A stretch of 64,000 nt of DNA from positions 22,692,354 to 22,756,353 of the forward strand of contig CM069432.1 of NCBI GenBank assembly GCA_035610365.1, in the 5' to 3' direction. The stretch comes from Aquatica leii. Taxonomy: Eukaryota > Arthropoda > Insecta > Coleoptera > Lampyridae. The position numbers were made by a program, and so were the translations under genes. The notes beneath the pieces were generated by a model that made no database searches, was not told where the DNA came from, and worked only from the letters and a program-made list of their open reading frames with translations. This document shows positions 36,778-48,384 of the stretch, one piece after another. Numbering within the stretch: position 1 is the first letter of the stretch; each line of letters begins with the position of its first letter.

Positions 36778-36910
36778 CTAGTCGTCTAGACTGGGCCTGC
36801 TCCTCAAGTTCTCTTTTTTTATATTCGATGTACTTTCTAATGAAGAACACTAACGCTACTATTAAACACAACACAATTACGAAACCTGCTTTATTATAAT
36901 CTTCGTTCAT
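36778..36910 (-). CDS. exon B: small single-pass membrane protein, first coding exon
   Basis: ATG at 36910 opens 44 codons (MNEDYNKAGFVIVLCLIVAL...) ending at GTAAGT (36777-36772) after one base of the next codon: phase 1. Residues 1-7 are acidic and polar. Residues 9-24 form a strongly hydrophobic helix (FVIVLCLIVALVFFI), followed by RKYIEYKKRELEEQAQSRR, a basic and then helical cytoplasmic stretch. Predicted topology is N-out/C-in with no cleavable signal. A weak acceptor (CACAAG, 36668-36667) would add about 26 residues (DLISQVLKELDQ...) ending at 36587, giving about 70 residues in total, but it lacks a pyrimidine tract. Same design as exons A, C and D. Unrecognised. Confidence 0.5.
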
Positions 36911-36996
36911 TGCTTTTACGAATATTAGTAACGGCACTACATGACTTACTAAACACGAAATAATATGCAAAACGCCGTTTTTAATTCTTTTAATAA

Positions 36997-37003
36997 AGAT
37001 AAG
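36997..37003 (+). promoter_or_regulatory. AGATAAG (GATA-type site) upstream of exon B
   Basis: AGATAAG followed at once by ATAA lies 87 bp upstream of the exon B ATG, a possible overlapping pair of GATA-factor sites. Evidence is the word alone plus its recurrence upstream of exons A and D. Confidence 0.3.
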
Positions 37004-37459
37004 ATAAATTTAATAAGTCAACAATCATTTTATAACACCTGCGTCGCTTAACAAAACTTAGTCGTTTTAGCGTTGTCGTAACGCAAAGAAATCTTCTTTT
37101 GTTTATTGCAACTTCGATGCTAAATAATAAAACCACGATTTTTTGAATTAATTTTTTGAAAAAAATTTTCTAAATGTACCTACATACAGTTTGTAAGCTA
37201 AGGTTAATATGATATCATTGTCCAGCATATTATCTAGAAATACTACTTACTTATCATATGTACTATACAGTTTTATATAACAATAACAAAACTAAGCATG
37301 GGCTTACTGGGCGATCTATGGTGCTTAGGTATTTTCCGGCATTTTATCAGCGCCAGATTAGCTATATAGACGAACTAGCAACTTTTAATGTTATATAATT
37401 TTTATTACCACTTTATTTTTGTTCAGCTGAAATTTTATAAAATATACTCTGTGACATTG
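37004..37459. other. AT-rich spacer
   Basis: No gene seen. Ends at the outer edge of the Gypsy-1 3' LTR. Confidence 0.5.
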
Positions 37460-37650
37460 TGTTACAAGCTTCTAGTAATTTACGAACCCTGCACGGCCAA
37501 CTTGCTGTAGGATTGAAACAATACCTATCGGAGAGAGGGGAGGTTCAAATGATAAGTTTATTTTAATGGGCGCCAGATCTCGTTTTGCAGATATAGCTTC
37601 TGCTAGATCAGCACAGAAGACCCGAAGCTTGTATTAAATTTTTAAGCCTC
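37460..37650 (-). repeat. Gypsy-1 3' LTR (incomplete)
   Basis: Begins TGTTACAAGCTTCTAGTAAT on the plus strand and matches the 5' LTR until about 37640, where the sequence departs (AAGCCTCGTAAAGC against AGGGTTTGTAAATT). Confidence 0.8.
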
Positions 37651-38829
37651 GTAAAGCTGGAGGAATTGAAGAAAGGAACCAAATCGTTAACATCAATTGT
37701 ATTTTAATTACTTTAGAAGGATAACTTAGAGATTAAAATTAGAATCAACAACAATTAGAGATAATTTGATAGTATCACAGTAGGTAAATTTAGTTTGAGT
37801 ACAAGTATACGTAGGTACTAAAACACCGGAAGTATCGGCAACTCACAGTACACTCAAATCATAAGTGTAACAGCCAGGGCATGCAAAAATCTTTGTAAGT
37901 AAATTACATTAACAATAATAATTGACAGTTGACGTCAAGTGCCGGACGATTGTGTGGCGTCGAAGTCTTAACCACACCTCAAACCTTCGCGACAAGAGGC
38001 GTCGTTGGGCCCCTCAACGTTAGTCCACACAAGCGCACGTCACCGCAACTAGTACTCGCTTGACCACAATAGTTCTCCTCCCACCCAGAAAGGAATCTGA
38101 TCTACGACTAGAGGAAACAAGACCCAGGACCCAAGACCCTCCCATCTTGAAAGTAGATAAAAGAAAAGAAGCGTCCCAAAATTTTGCCCTCGAATCTAAA
38201 ATAAAAAGGAGTACAGCCTGCAATTGCTCAACTGTAGCCGGAAGCGGTGCCTACTGTACAACCACAACATCCTGTGCGCCGGTTACGAAGATTTGGTCAC
38301 CCCCGCCAAGTTCGATCAAGTCCGCCGTTACGACTCCCGAAAGGTATTATGCCTGGTCCAGAGCTTGACGCTACCGGGTCGAAGACAACTAACCATGCCA
38401 AACGCATAGCCGTCAAGTTCCCACCACAGGCGCCCTCCCCCCCACTCATGGTAACAGATCGAAAGAAGAGCAGAAAAACAGGAAAACAGAAGGAGAAAAG
38501 AGAGTACAATGTTGTTGTACGGTTCGACTACTTCTCTCTAGATAGCCGACCCTGAGTGACTTTACCCTACTGCCCAACCAACCGCCCAAAATAGGTAAAA
38601 TTTGTAATATCCGATATCTACTAACTGTATATAAAAGAAAAAACGTGTTTTAAACATTCCAAAAGCCGACAAGCGGGATTGAATTATCCGAGAGTAACCA
38701 ATACCGAGAAACCGAGTAGTTACTATGCTTCCACCGCTTTCGAGGTTTGTCGTAGTAAAAGGATAAGTTATCAGTAGGAAAAAAAGTAGAGTATACAAAA
38801 GAATACCAAGAAAAACTCTATCGTGATCT
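37651..38829 (-). other. Gypsy-1 3' untranslated or degenerate region, GC-rich in part
   Basis: Between the integrase end and the 3' LTR. A stretch at about 37930-38560 is notably GC-richer than its surroundings and has overlapping short frames on both strands. I recognise no domain, and no env motif was found. It may be degenerate 3' element sequence or a captured piece. Confidence 0.35.
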
Positions 38830-41330
38830 GCTAACTCGTATGTCTAAGGAGAAAAAACGCGATTGACCTGGACAGGTCTCATAAATTTCGATGCTAACTT
38901 AGCATTAAAATTTTTGCTGCCGTCAGAAAGTACAAAGTTACGTTTCTAAACCCGGTCTTTAATGTGGAAACGAACAGAGCGACGACGCATGTTATACCGA
39001 TGACCAGTATTAGCGTACGAATTAGAAAATTTTGTAGAATACCTAAACGAAGTTTTTCGTAGAATTCGTTGCGTAGGTGTATTGGACGTTCGGGTTCAGC
39101 AAGGAGAAGGATGATTACTTAATAAGTCTCCATAGAGATTATGTTCACGACCACAGAAAGCAAAGTAAGGTGACATCCCAATAATTTCATGTTTCGCAGT
39201 ACGAATAGCGCAGCTAATGTGTGGTAAGTGAACATCCCATAAGCGTTGATTTTCTTTTACATAAGAAGGATTTTACTACCCTATTAACCCCTTCAGCAGG
39301 GTTGGCTTGAGGATTGTAACGAGCCGTAAACAAAATAGTAGTGCGATATTGGACACATAATCGAGTAAACTCGCAACTGCGAAATTGAACGCCATTGTCA
39401 GAGATAATGTATTTACGAGTACCGAACAGTAAGAAAATATTTTACTCTATTAATTTAGAAATTGCAGAAGCCGTAGCCGTGTGTAATGGAAAAAATAGGT
39501 AAATTTAGACAAAAAGAGTCTACCTCAACTAAGATGTAACAGTTACCCTTCGAAGATCGAGGTAAAGGACCAACAATATTAATACACACTGTACATTTCC
39601 GAATATAATCAGTGACTTTAGCTCTTAAATGAGGCCAGTAATAATGTTTACGAATACGCGCTAACGTTTTTGTAACTCCACAGTAACCACCAGTAGGAAG
39701 ATCGTGATATTGCTGCATAATTAACCTTTGTTGATTCTTAGGAACCACCACTTTTCAATTAGAATAATTTGAAGAAGTGATTTATACAACAACCCATTAA
39801 AGACTAAACACAAAGCAAACTTGCGAGGAAACATCGTGACTCGGTCAATAAGTTTCAAATACCAAGTGTCAGTTATAGGAAGAGTAACGCCAGAGGCAGA
39901 TGAAGGTACGTTAGCAAATTCAGTCATTGTATCTACTGGTGTAATAGAGCTAGCCAAGAGATCGGCTACTACATGTTCTATACCTTTTCGGTGTACGATA
40001 GAAAACTCATAGTGCTGTAGCCGAATAGACCAGCGCGCTGTAAAATGAGAGCTCTCAATACACGGACGAAACTTTTCTATAGCCCAAAGTACTGCTAAGC
40101 ATTCCTTGTCGGTGGTAGAATAATTCCGCTCAGGTTTGGTTAATGAACGACTAATATAGCTAACAACAGTTTCACTTTTATCGGTCGTCTGACTTAACAC
40201 TGCTCCTAACCCAAAATCTGAAGCATCCAACAGTAAATAGTCGTGGTAACACTTTCTTCAGAACTTGGATATGATCGTCGAACGTAGGCGTAGCAATGAT
40301 GATGTCATTAAGTACGTAAAACAGGAGGGTTCTAGGTCAGCCCCAATAACTTGATCAATAAGACGCTAAAACGTAGCAGGTGCATTATAAAGTCCAAAAA
40401 GCGTTCGGGTGAACTGAAACAAGCCATTCTGCGGTACTGTAAAAGCGGTTATCGCCTTAGATTTAGAAGAAAGAGGAATTTGCCAATAGGTGGATCTGAT
40501 ATCTAAAGAAAATAGAAGCTAACGTCTCGTAAACGATCTAAAATAGCCGATATGCATCCTTCTTCGTTGACTTTCTTGAAGTCCACACAAAACCGATAGA
40601 TACCGTCAGATTTCTTACCTAGAACGATTGGACTACACCAAGGACTCGAAGAAGGTTCTACTACACCCATTTGTAGCATCTTGTCTAACTCTGTATGAGC
40701 TATTGAGAATAAAGTAGGAGAAAGAGGATAGTAACGCTGCTTAATTGGTTCAGCCAAAGTCAAGATTCGATCTTATACTAAATTAGTTTGTCCTAGATCT
40801 GATGGTTAAGGAAGTAAAGTTGGTCAAGTAAATTAGTCAAGGTAAGATTTTGTTCTAAAGTTAAGTCAGTGAAAACGTGTAGAACATCTACACTCGGTGC
40901 TGATTCTAAAAAAGAGATCTAGCACAAAATCCATAGCCTTCCAAAAGTCAATACTTAAAATTAAGGGTTGAGAAATTTTAGGAATAATTAAGGTATTCAA
41001 TATAATCACTTTACCTTCGAGACGAAAAGGAAGATATCAAAAAACCTAAAATTGTACATTAGCCAACTTGCAGAAGGAAATCTTAGAATTAAAGAAATTT
41101 ACGTTTTCCCACCCTAGTCCGCTAAGAATAGTGCATGAAGCTCCAGAATCCAGTAGTGCTTTGAAAGGAATTCCCAGAATAGTAACATTTAAAAAAAGAC
41201 GTTCGTCACCCCTAACACTTGTCAAAACAAAGTCCAAAAGAAACCGTTGCTTATCTTCTAAGCCATTAAAAGGTGTGTCCAAGTTTAAAAATAACTCGCA
41301 AGAATCCTCGACTCGGTTCAAAGACTCCGA
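38830..41330 (-). pseudogene. Gypsy-1 pol remnant (protease, RT, RNase H, integrase)
   Basis: Leftward order: retropepsin IPFKALLDSGASCTIL (about 41180-41130); RT start IKQRYYPLSP and MGVVEPSSSPWCSPIVLGKK (40763-40600); RT core in other frames with FQFTRTLFGLYNAPATF and YVLNDIIIAT near 40300, where the catalytic Y-x-D-D has become L-N-D; RNase H LLDASDFGLGAVLSQ and RSLTKPERNYSTTDKECLAVLW (40230-40080); integrase zinc finger YHDLPTGGYCGVTKTLARIR and CTVC (39720-39590); core GPLPRSSKGN and NGVQFRS; C-terminal VWKRNFVLSDGSKNF-like region (about 38950-38860). That last part matches Gypsy-2 VWKRNPVLSNASKGF, so the two elements are close relatives. Dead by frameshifts and the RT change. Confidence 0.85.
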
Positions 41331-41334
41331 AGTT

Positions 41335-42150
41335 AGTTTTCTGAATTACAACGTGGACAAGAAGTACGAGTTACACCCTGTCTCCCACAACCATAACAAT
41401 GTAGTGTTTGTGGTCTTAAGCATTGCGGAGATAAGTGACCAACTCAATTACAATTCCAACATCGTGTATCTATGATAGTAGTAGTAGTAGTAGACGGAAT
41501 TTGAGAAGTAGAAGCTCGATTATCAGAAGTAGACGGGGTACTAGGAGAAGGATAGAAAAGACGAAAGCGAGCAGAAGTGTTAGTGAAATTAACTCTAGTA
41601 GAAGTCTTTGGTGGTTCTACAACCAAACCTGCATAAGCTAAATTAGGTTCAAGCAATCGTGAGGTTTTCCGAAAAGGAGAAAGTTTAAACGTATCTACTA
41701 TTGTATTCCAATTTCTTGCCAATAGCTAACAATTGTGAAAACGACGTAATGTCTACAAGAACAAGAGAAGTTTGATAGAAAGGAAAGAGGTTTTGCAAAA
41801 TGATCTTGCCACGAACGCAAATTAGAACGACGAGTACGGAAAAGAAGTAATGCCTTGCTACTAAGAATTTCACGACTGTTGTTTAGAAACGTTACGAGAT
41901 ACTTGTAATTCTTCGATTCTAGTAAGAAAGTCTAATACAGTCGAAGAGTTCTCGCCAGAAAAAGAGATATTAAATTTAGCTACCGTAGTCGACTTAGAAT
42001 AACCCTCAGCCGATGGTACAGGAGTTGTTAATTTTCCTTTAGATTCGGAACAAATCAAGTCAGGTTCCTTATCATGTTGTAAGTTAGTCGAATTAAAGCA
42101 CGGAATGAGTAACCGGAGAAGAAGTAGAACCAATAAAAGGTCTTGCCTTG
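41335..42150 (-). pseudogene. Gypsy-1 gag remnant
   Basis: From about 42133: LICSESKGKLTTPVPS, then KFNISFSGENSSTVLDFLTR and IEELQVSRN, a Gypsy gag segment shared with Gypsy-2 (LKFSGNTASQGVNSFLERVE). After a broken middle, 41722-41444 gives LLEPNLAYAGLV and a Ser/Thr-rich stretch that includes a run of Thr coded by a TAG/TAC-type microsatellite (41472-41493). Two zinc knuckles follow: CWNCN-x-VGHLSPQC and CYGCGRQGVTRTSC, the second with V in place of the knuckle histidine. Frameshifts between segments. Confidence 0.75.
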
Positions 42151-42772
42151 CGGATCTTTGATTCGACGTCGTTTTTCACTCCCTGCAGTGTTATCTAGAA
42201 CTTATTTCGTTCAGCAAATGCAGAGTCAGATGCCGCATTAAGCAACTCGCACCGTCGTTGTGCATGAAGCCAAAAAGTACTTAATTTTGAAAACAAAGAA
42301 GAAGAAATGTCTCAAACAAACTTATTCACCAACGCTGTAAGCTCGATAAGAGTTTGTTCGAAAGCTGTCTTATCTTCCCCATACGGTATGGAATGTAGGT
42401 AAAGGAGGTAAAAGATTTATTCAATTCCAGCTGATAAGCTGTTCGCACCGTTTTTCTGAGACGATCTACATTAATTTGTATTAATCTGTATCGATACCTT
42501 TAGAGATTAATTCGTATTCAAGTTCAAATTTGTGAAGACAATTTACATCGAATTTCCACGTAGTAGTTATCTTCGTTAAAGTAATAAGTAATACACAAAA
42601 TCGAGAGAAAACCAACAATATAAGCTACCTATTTCTAAACTAATTAGCTAAGCTACCAATAAATGATGTAATTACAAGAAAATATCAATTCAAGAAAATC
42701 GCTAAAAGAAATAAATAGAACAAGAAAATTTTTATAAGAAAATCAGGACCCTTGAGTTGGACAGCCAAAATT

Positions 42773-42987
42773 TGTTACAAATTTCTAGTAATTTACGAAC
42801 CTTGCACGGCCAACTTCCTGTAGGATTGAAACAATACCTATCGGAGAGAAAAGAGGTTCAAGTGATATGTATATTTTAATGGGCGCCAGATCTCATTTTG
42901 CAGATATAGCTTCTGCTAGATCAGTACAGGAAACCCAAAGCTTGTATTAAATTTTTAGGGTTTGTAAATTACTAAAAGCTTGTAACA
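42773..42987 (-). repeat. Gypsy-1 5' LTR (215 bp) with long terminal inverted repeats
   Basis: Runs from TGTTACAAATTT to AGCTTGTAACA. Its two ends are inverted copies of each other over about 29 bp (about four mismatches), far longer than the usual TG...CA. Short for a Gypsy LTR. No TATA box was recognised. Confidence 0.8.
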
Positions 42988-42992
42988 ATTGG

Positions 42993-43920
42993 AATTGCAA
43001 CATCAAGAAGGCGTGTGACCAATCTTGGCAGGAAGGTTTAGTAGTAAATGATTAAAATTTGATTCAAATAGGTCAAGTGGTAAAGGCATATCTGACGTTT
43101 TTTTTTGTTTTTACTATTTTATTATCGTCTGTATCGCTGATCAATAGTTAGGTAATGAAAGTCGTTTTGTAACTTTTCGAACAGTTACTGTTTAATCAGA
43201 AGTTTGCAATCCTATCGACCACATTTTGTGCTAGGTACCACTGACGGTTTAACATCGACATCAACGTTTGTAGTGGTGTAGGTTGAGTCCACTGGAATCT
43301 AGAATGGCATAGAATAGTCTTCAGTAATGAATCACGATTCTGTTTGGGGTTGCATGATTGCCGAGATGAGAGTTAAACAAAGACGTGTGGAACGGCACAA
43401 TGTTTAATAATTTTTCGTCACGTTTGGTATTCATCCGAGGCAATATGAACGCCCAGTGATATGTTAACGAGGTCATAACACCCCATATTCTTTTATTTCT
43501 TTTGCAGTTCGAAGATTCGCTTTCCCAGCAAGATAATGCCTGTCCTCAAATAGCTACACACTTTATGGGCCGATTCAAAGAAGAAAATGTTAATCTTTTA
43601 CTATGGCCACCCGGATCTTCCAAACTTTTACCTATTAAAAACATGTGGGACTTTATGAATAGAACACTGAGGAACTTAGCGCATCCTCTACAGACACAAG
43701 AGTTGCTTGGGATGCAATAACTCAAGAGTAAATCGACCATTTGCTGAAATCGATGACATGAAGAGTTAGAGAGTGTGAAGCCAATAGGAGGAGACTAACA
43801 CATTAATAAATAAAAATTGTGTTAATTTGTGTTCCGTATTTTTTAGTTTAGTTTACTACCTCTGAGTAGGTAAACCTTTGGTCATAAAATTCTCTTTCTT
43901 TCTTGATGTTGTAGTTTCAA
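42993..43920 (+). mobile_element. Tc1-like transposon abutting the Gypsy-1 LTR
   Basis: Left AATTGCAACATCAAGAAG (42993-43010) and the reverse complement of right TTTCTTGATGTTGTAGTT (about 43899-43916) are terminal inverted repeats with few differences. Between them is a Tc1-type transposase. The left end lies 5 bp outside the LTR. A TA duplication is not clear, so the exact ends are approximate. Confidence 0.7.
43200..43800 (+). pseudogene. Tc1-like transposase catalytic-domain remnant
   Basis: Pieces in order: HWNLEWHRIVFSNESRFCLG (first catalytic D replaced by N in FSDESRF), GNMNAQ and YVNEVITPHILLFL, then the long frame 43502-43720 with LSQQDNACPQIATHFMGRF (second D present), VNLLLWPPGSSKLLPIKNMW (the PWPxxSPDLxPIExxW block, with the acidic residue lost), and MNRTLRNLAHPLQT. 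Frameshifts and stops. Only the C-terminal two thirds is recognisable. Confidence 0.8.
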
Positions 43921-45529
43921 CGTCACGGTCACAGAATATGTTTTTAAATAGGTTTCTTAAGTACTCTTTCGTACATCCCATATAACAATAATAATAATAA
44001 TAATAATTAATGTAATCGTTTTCATTTAAACAGTAATCTATGGAATTGTCTAAATTTTAGATATGATATCCTAGCAAGCTACATTTGAAAGCAATTTGTA
44101 AAAATTACATATGCATATCTTACTCTAGAAAACATGTCAATCAGGTATCGAAATTTGCTACGTATAACTTCAATAAGTTCTAATAAAATTTTTTAAAATC
44201 ATACAGAATTAAAGAGAATTAGTCGTTGAATAAACCACTTTTAAGTATGAAAACAACGAAATCATTATGCTACTATACATGAACTAAGCATTGTTGGTTA
44301 CGGTAAAACGCAGGCTTTGCATTAGACTGAATTGTAACAGCAACTCAAAGTTTCGAAGAGTGAGAGGTGGATAAAGTAACTAATAGAATTCAGCCTGTCT
44401 TTGATGTGCTAACTATAATTTGTTAAAAAAAATGCCAAAACAAAGAAAAATACTTCAAGTGCTCGTTTTCAACTGACAACACAAATAGTTAAAAACAACA
44501 AATAGGTCACAACTAAACTAACAAATAAGTGCATCTATTTCAACGACAACTTATAACTTATATCAACAACTATACGTAAACTAATATCGGAGTAATTTCA
44601 ATTTCAAATATATTAATCTATTGAGTTATGCAACACCCTGTACGAGAAGGTAATTACGGTAGCACAGTTAAATTGAATTAAGTTAAAATGAAAGATTCTC
44701 GCGCATAACGATCGACTCTAAAATGTTTACATACAGAAAAAAGTACTTACATATTTAATTGCTGCTAGCGCTAGTAGCAATAAACATGCCTTAAAAAAGC
44801 TGGAAAGAATTAAGTATACCACCCTAATATCACAAATACGTTGTGTAAGTTACATTTGAATGTTACAACACAACGTGCGCTAAACTTACAACTTCATTCG
44901 CTATCTAAATTAAATCTGTAGGCCGGACAAGTATGCTGCTAAATCTTAAGGATATATTATCGACGAAAGCTATTATGAATTCGTTCTCATTTATTAGATA
45001 ACAGTAACAAATATGTTCGGATTTAATAAGCAACGATGATTACATTACAACTTTTGCATTTAGTAGTTTATTTCGTTTATTAAATGAAAGGATTTCTTAA
45101 AGTTAACACGTGACAGTAGTAAAACGTTAAAAGAACAAAAAAATTAAGCTTTACCGCAACATAGAAATGCTCCTTTTACCTTGCGATTCTTTCACATTAA
45201 AATTTTATTTGATTTACACCAATAAATATGCGGATTTTTACAGATTCTTAAATTACCATTTTTACTGAGCATTTCATTAGCACGTGCTGACTTTTCACTT
45301 TGACAGTCAAAACACAAAAATATAGATGTTAACGGAAATAAAAGAGAAAGTAATGGAATGTTGCCAACAGAGTTTAAACAAAGCACGTCAGTCTAAAACA
45401 TCGTCAACTAGCCGATAAATATTTTCATGTATCTAGCAAAATAAAAATGCTTCTCGGAGCTAATTTATTTCTCACAGTAATTTAGGAATGTTTCTCTATA
45501 GTTAAAAGTAATCCTTCAATTCTTTCTAC
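43921..45529. other. AT-rich spacer
   Basis: No gene supported. Contains an (ATA)n microsatellite at 43986-44009 and an ACACCCTGTA word near 44632 of the kind found at repeat ends. A minus-strand frame at 45386-45192 (no ATG, one hydrophobic stretch, then DCQSEKSARANEMLSKNG) ends near a GTAAAA, but the evidence is too weak to call an exon. Confidence 0.4.
43986..44009. repeat. (ATA)n microsatellite
   Basis: Uninterrupted AAT/ATA repeats of about 24 bp. Confidence 0.9.
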
Positions 45530-48296
45530 TATAGTTGGCGACGTTATTGTAGGTCGTGTAAGTCTGAGTTCGTTAACTTCTTTGTTTGTTTCTCTTCTAA
45601 CTCTTCAATCAAATTTAGACTTCTCCATCAAATTCTAGGAAATCGAGGAAGTACCCGTAGCAAAGGTCCGTAATCCTGATGATGAACGGTGTAAACGCTT
45701 GTTTAACAATACTCATGCTCGAACCTCCAAAGGCCGATAAGTCGTCGCTCTACCTCTAAAACCCAACGCTGTGAAGGTTGCTGCTAATTCAAAGTTATCG
45801 TTCGCAGTCTTTTTAAATTTAGAAAGGAGTTTAATTTAAGATCCTCCTCGTTATACCGCTTACCAAGAATTTATGTCTGAGTATCGAGATTTAGGACACA
45901 TGTCTGTTGCTCCTTCCTCTGCGTTATACTGCTACCCCATCACTGTGTTTCTTAATGCAGTGAAAAGGGAGCTAAGATTCGTGTTGTTTTTAACGGTTTC
46001 TCTTCTCTTCATGGTAGGTCTTTAAACGAGCAACTTTTAAGTGATCCTAAGTTACAAAACGACATTTCTACTATTCCGATAACTTTCAGATTAAATCCAG
46101 TCGCTTTGTGTTATGACGTTCGCATTTTGTTACGTCGTGAAGATCGTTGTTTACAACACATTTATTGGCGTGGATTGATTCATAATTCTGCCGTTGAGTA
46201 TGAACTGAATACCGTAACGTACGGCTTAACTCCTTCAGCTTACCTGACTCAGCGATAACTTTAACAATTAGTTGAAGACGAAGATTCTCTACCCAGCGAC
46301 GTCCGTTGTTATCCTTAAAAATACGCACCGAGCTTACTGATCTTTAGAGAAAAGGAGGGTTTGAAAATGGTCCAGTAACATTCCTGAAGTTTTAGAAGGT
46401 CTTCTTGAAGATCATTTAGAAACTCTTCTTATGTTTCTGACTGACTCAAAATCTTTGGCTTGTACTGGAATCATTGTTTCAACACTTTTTCCTTTAAAGT
46501 TCAACCTTTTAGTGACGACTGCACTAAAAGACCAGTTCTCTCTTACATTGCTAGAATATTTGATCCTTTAGAGTTTTTCTCCTTCTTGGTCTTCACATAA
46601 AGCTCGTTCTACAGTATATATGAGCCGAAGGTCTTAATCGGGATGACGTTCTTAATCCCGTTCTTGCCTCCGAATGAATTAAATTGGTAGCCGACTTCAT
46701 ACGTTTCCCGTTAACCGTATCTATTTTTGATCTCACTGCACAACATCAATAGCATCACATTGGTACTGCCAAAAATCCTGCTAATTTAGCTTGTCGTGGT
46801 GCTACTCCTGAAGTTATGAGCAACGCTTCTCTCTGGATTTCCGGGCCGACTTTTTGAAGTAAGCTTCTGTCGCAGTGGCCATCACTTTCTATTCTGACAG
46901 CTTTAGATTATTTACTACCTGATCTTAAAGTTGACGCAACTCTTCTTACTCGCATTGTACCTTCTCATCCTTTGCTTCCAGTCATCAAACAATTTTCTTC
47001 TTTTCTAAAAATGCAACGAACGTTTACATGGATACTTCGTTTATTTCAAAGCGCTGAAGTTTGCAACCCAATTTTTTTCTCCTGACAACAAATTTCTACC
47101 GCTTTCTCCTGCCGAACAACAAAAAGCTACGCATGCTTGCGTATAACACAAGTCGCTTATTATATAGAAGAGATTTTGTTGCTTTGGCAAGGTAAACCCC
47201 TCGCTTTCTTTTTAGAACAGTTATCTTTGTTTATTGATGAGGAGGGTCTTTTTAGGGTGAGCGGGCGGCTGGATTTCTCCGCCTTTCCGCCGTCTTCTGG
47301 TCACACGCTGTTATTATCTCAGCAAGCTCATGTCTCCGCTCTTTGTGTTCTTATGATCATGTCGTCTTTCTTCATTCTGGTCCTCAGATCGTTCAAGCTC
47401 TGTTATAATATAAGTTCTAGATTATTTTGCTGCGCAGTCTGCAGAGAAAACGCATCCATCAATGCATGACGTGTCATCGTTCTAGAGCTAACATGTTTGG
47501 GCTAACAATGGCGCCTTTACCAGCGGATTGTGTAAATCCGCAAAAGGCCTTTACCGTAACCGGCGTAGTAGATTATGCAGAACTCTTCGTTCGTCTCGTA
47601 TTTCTAAAAGCTATCTGTATTTGTTTGTCTGCACCGCGACTTAAGCTGTATATTTGGAGTTTGTTTTGTCTTTATCTATAGAAGCTTTCTTTGCTTTGTT
47701 TAGATAGGTTTGTCGAGCGCTGGGGGATACCATATATAGCATTAGATCAGACTGTGGTCGAAATTTTATTGGCGCAGCTAAAAAGCTTGCTAATCTGTAT
47801 GAGTTTTGGCGCAAAAACAATAATTTCTTTTACGAACGTCTTTCACTTCGTAGTATTAATTGGGTTTTTAATTCTCCGTATGCTCCTCATTTTGGAGGCC
47901 TCTGGAAAGCAGCTGTTAAGTCCAGTAAGTGTCTGTTATATCGAACAGTTGCTACCGCGACTCTCACTTTTGAAGAGTTTTGTAAAAAATGGTCTCAACA
48001 TAATCCCGGTTCTCAAGTGGGTGGTGTAGTTTTAGTTCAAGATCCCTACCGACCTTTAATGTCATGGCTGATTGGTGGGGTGACCGAGTTGTATCTAGGA
48101 CCCTGATGGTCTCTCTCGAATAGCCACCGTTAAAACAGCAAATTGTTATCTCACTCGCTCCTTTACGCGGTAAGCCCTGCTTTCTGGACTCGATTAACTT
48201 TTCCTTATTATCCTTATTTGTTGTTCTCGTTTGTTCTTATCGTTTTGTATTTCTTTTCCTTTAATTTTCTCTTTAAAATTTAGTGTTGTTTATTTT
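45530..48296 (+). pseudogene. BEL-2: BEL/Pao pol remnant
   Basis: Order: KFWEIEEVPVAKVRNPDDER (45625-45685), NTHARTSKGR and VVALPLKP, YQEFMSEYRDLGHMSVAP (45860-45910). RT words: IRVVFNGFSSLHGRSLNEQL and TFRLNPVALCYDVR, LQHIYWRG, ELNTVTYGLTPSAYL. Then KRPVLSYIARIFDPLEFF (46535-46570). Zinc-binding domain: LFIDEEGLFRVSGRLDFSAF (47230). Integrase: RIHQCMTCHRSRANMFGL, VTGVVDYAELF, NFIGAAKKLANLYEFWRK and NSPYAPHFGGLWKAAVK (about 47760-47920). A deletion joins TLTFEEF to a C-terminal KKWSQHNPGSQVGGVVLVQD and YLGPDG-like end (48060-48110). Frame changes throughout; gag absent. Confidence 0.85.
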
Positions 48297-48384
48297 AGGT
48301 GGGCAGTATGTTGGCGCCAGCGTTTGATTGTTAGTCGTTTTTGCTCGATGCGCTTTCGGTTCTGTGACATGCTGCCCCCTACTT
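48297..48384 (+). other. BEL-2 polypurine tract and start of 3' LTR
   Basis: AGGTGGGCAGTA (48297-48308) followed by TGTTGGCGCCAGCG from 48309 looks like a polypurine tract and LTR start. The LTR is cut after about 75 bp where BEL-3 integrase coding sequence begins. Confidence 0.45.

Larger units (their letters stand above)
37460..42987 (-). mobile_element. Gypsy-1: Gypsy-type LTR retrotransposon on the minus strand
   Basis: LTRs at 42773-42987 (5') and 37460-about 37650 (3') share nearly all of about 190 bp, for example GGCGCCAGATCTC and GATATAGCTTCTGCTAGATCA. The minus-strand interior runs gag, protease, RT, RNase H, integrase. Just inside the 5' LTR the minus strand reads TGGCTGTCCAACTCAAGGG, a likely primer-binding site. 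The 3' LTR lacks its first about 30 bp (minus sense), and no target duplication is visible, so the 3' junction has been rearranged. Confidence 0.85.

Noticed and set aside
38060-38555. Overlapping plus-strand frames in a GC-rich patch (MTTIVLLPPRKESDL...)
   Set aside because: Openness follows from GC content. No domain, and the patch lies antisense within Gypsy-1.
41068-41475. Plus-strand ORF opposite Gypsy-1 gag/protease
   Set aside because: Shadow of the minus-strand coding sequence, which has clear retropepsin and zinc-knuckle motifs.
44755-44870. Hydrophobic minus-strand stretch (KACLLLLALAAIKY) before a GTAAGT, resembling exons A-D
   Set aside because: There is no ATG in the hydrophobic frame, which stops about 35 codons upstream. 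The frame that has an ATG stops after ten codons. The phase does not match the other exons.
45192-45386. Minus-strand ORF with one hydrophobic segment
   Set aside because: It has no ATG before the hydrophobic part, and the weak GTAAAA donor lies beyond a stop.
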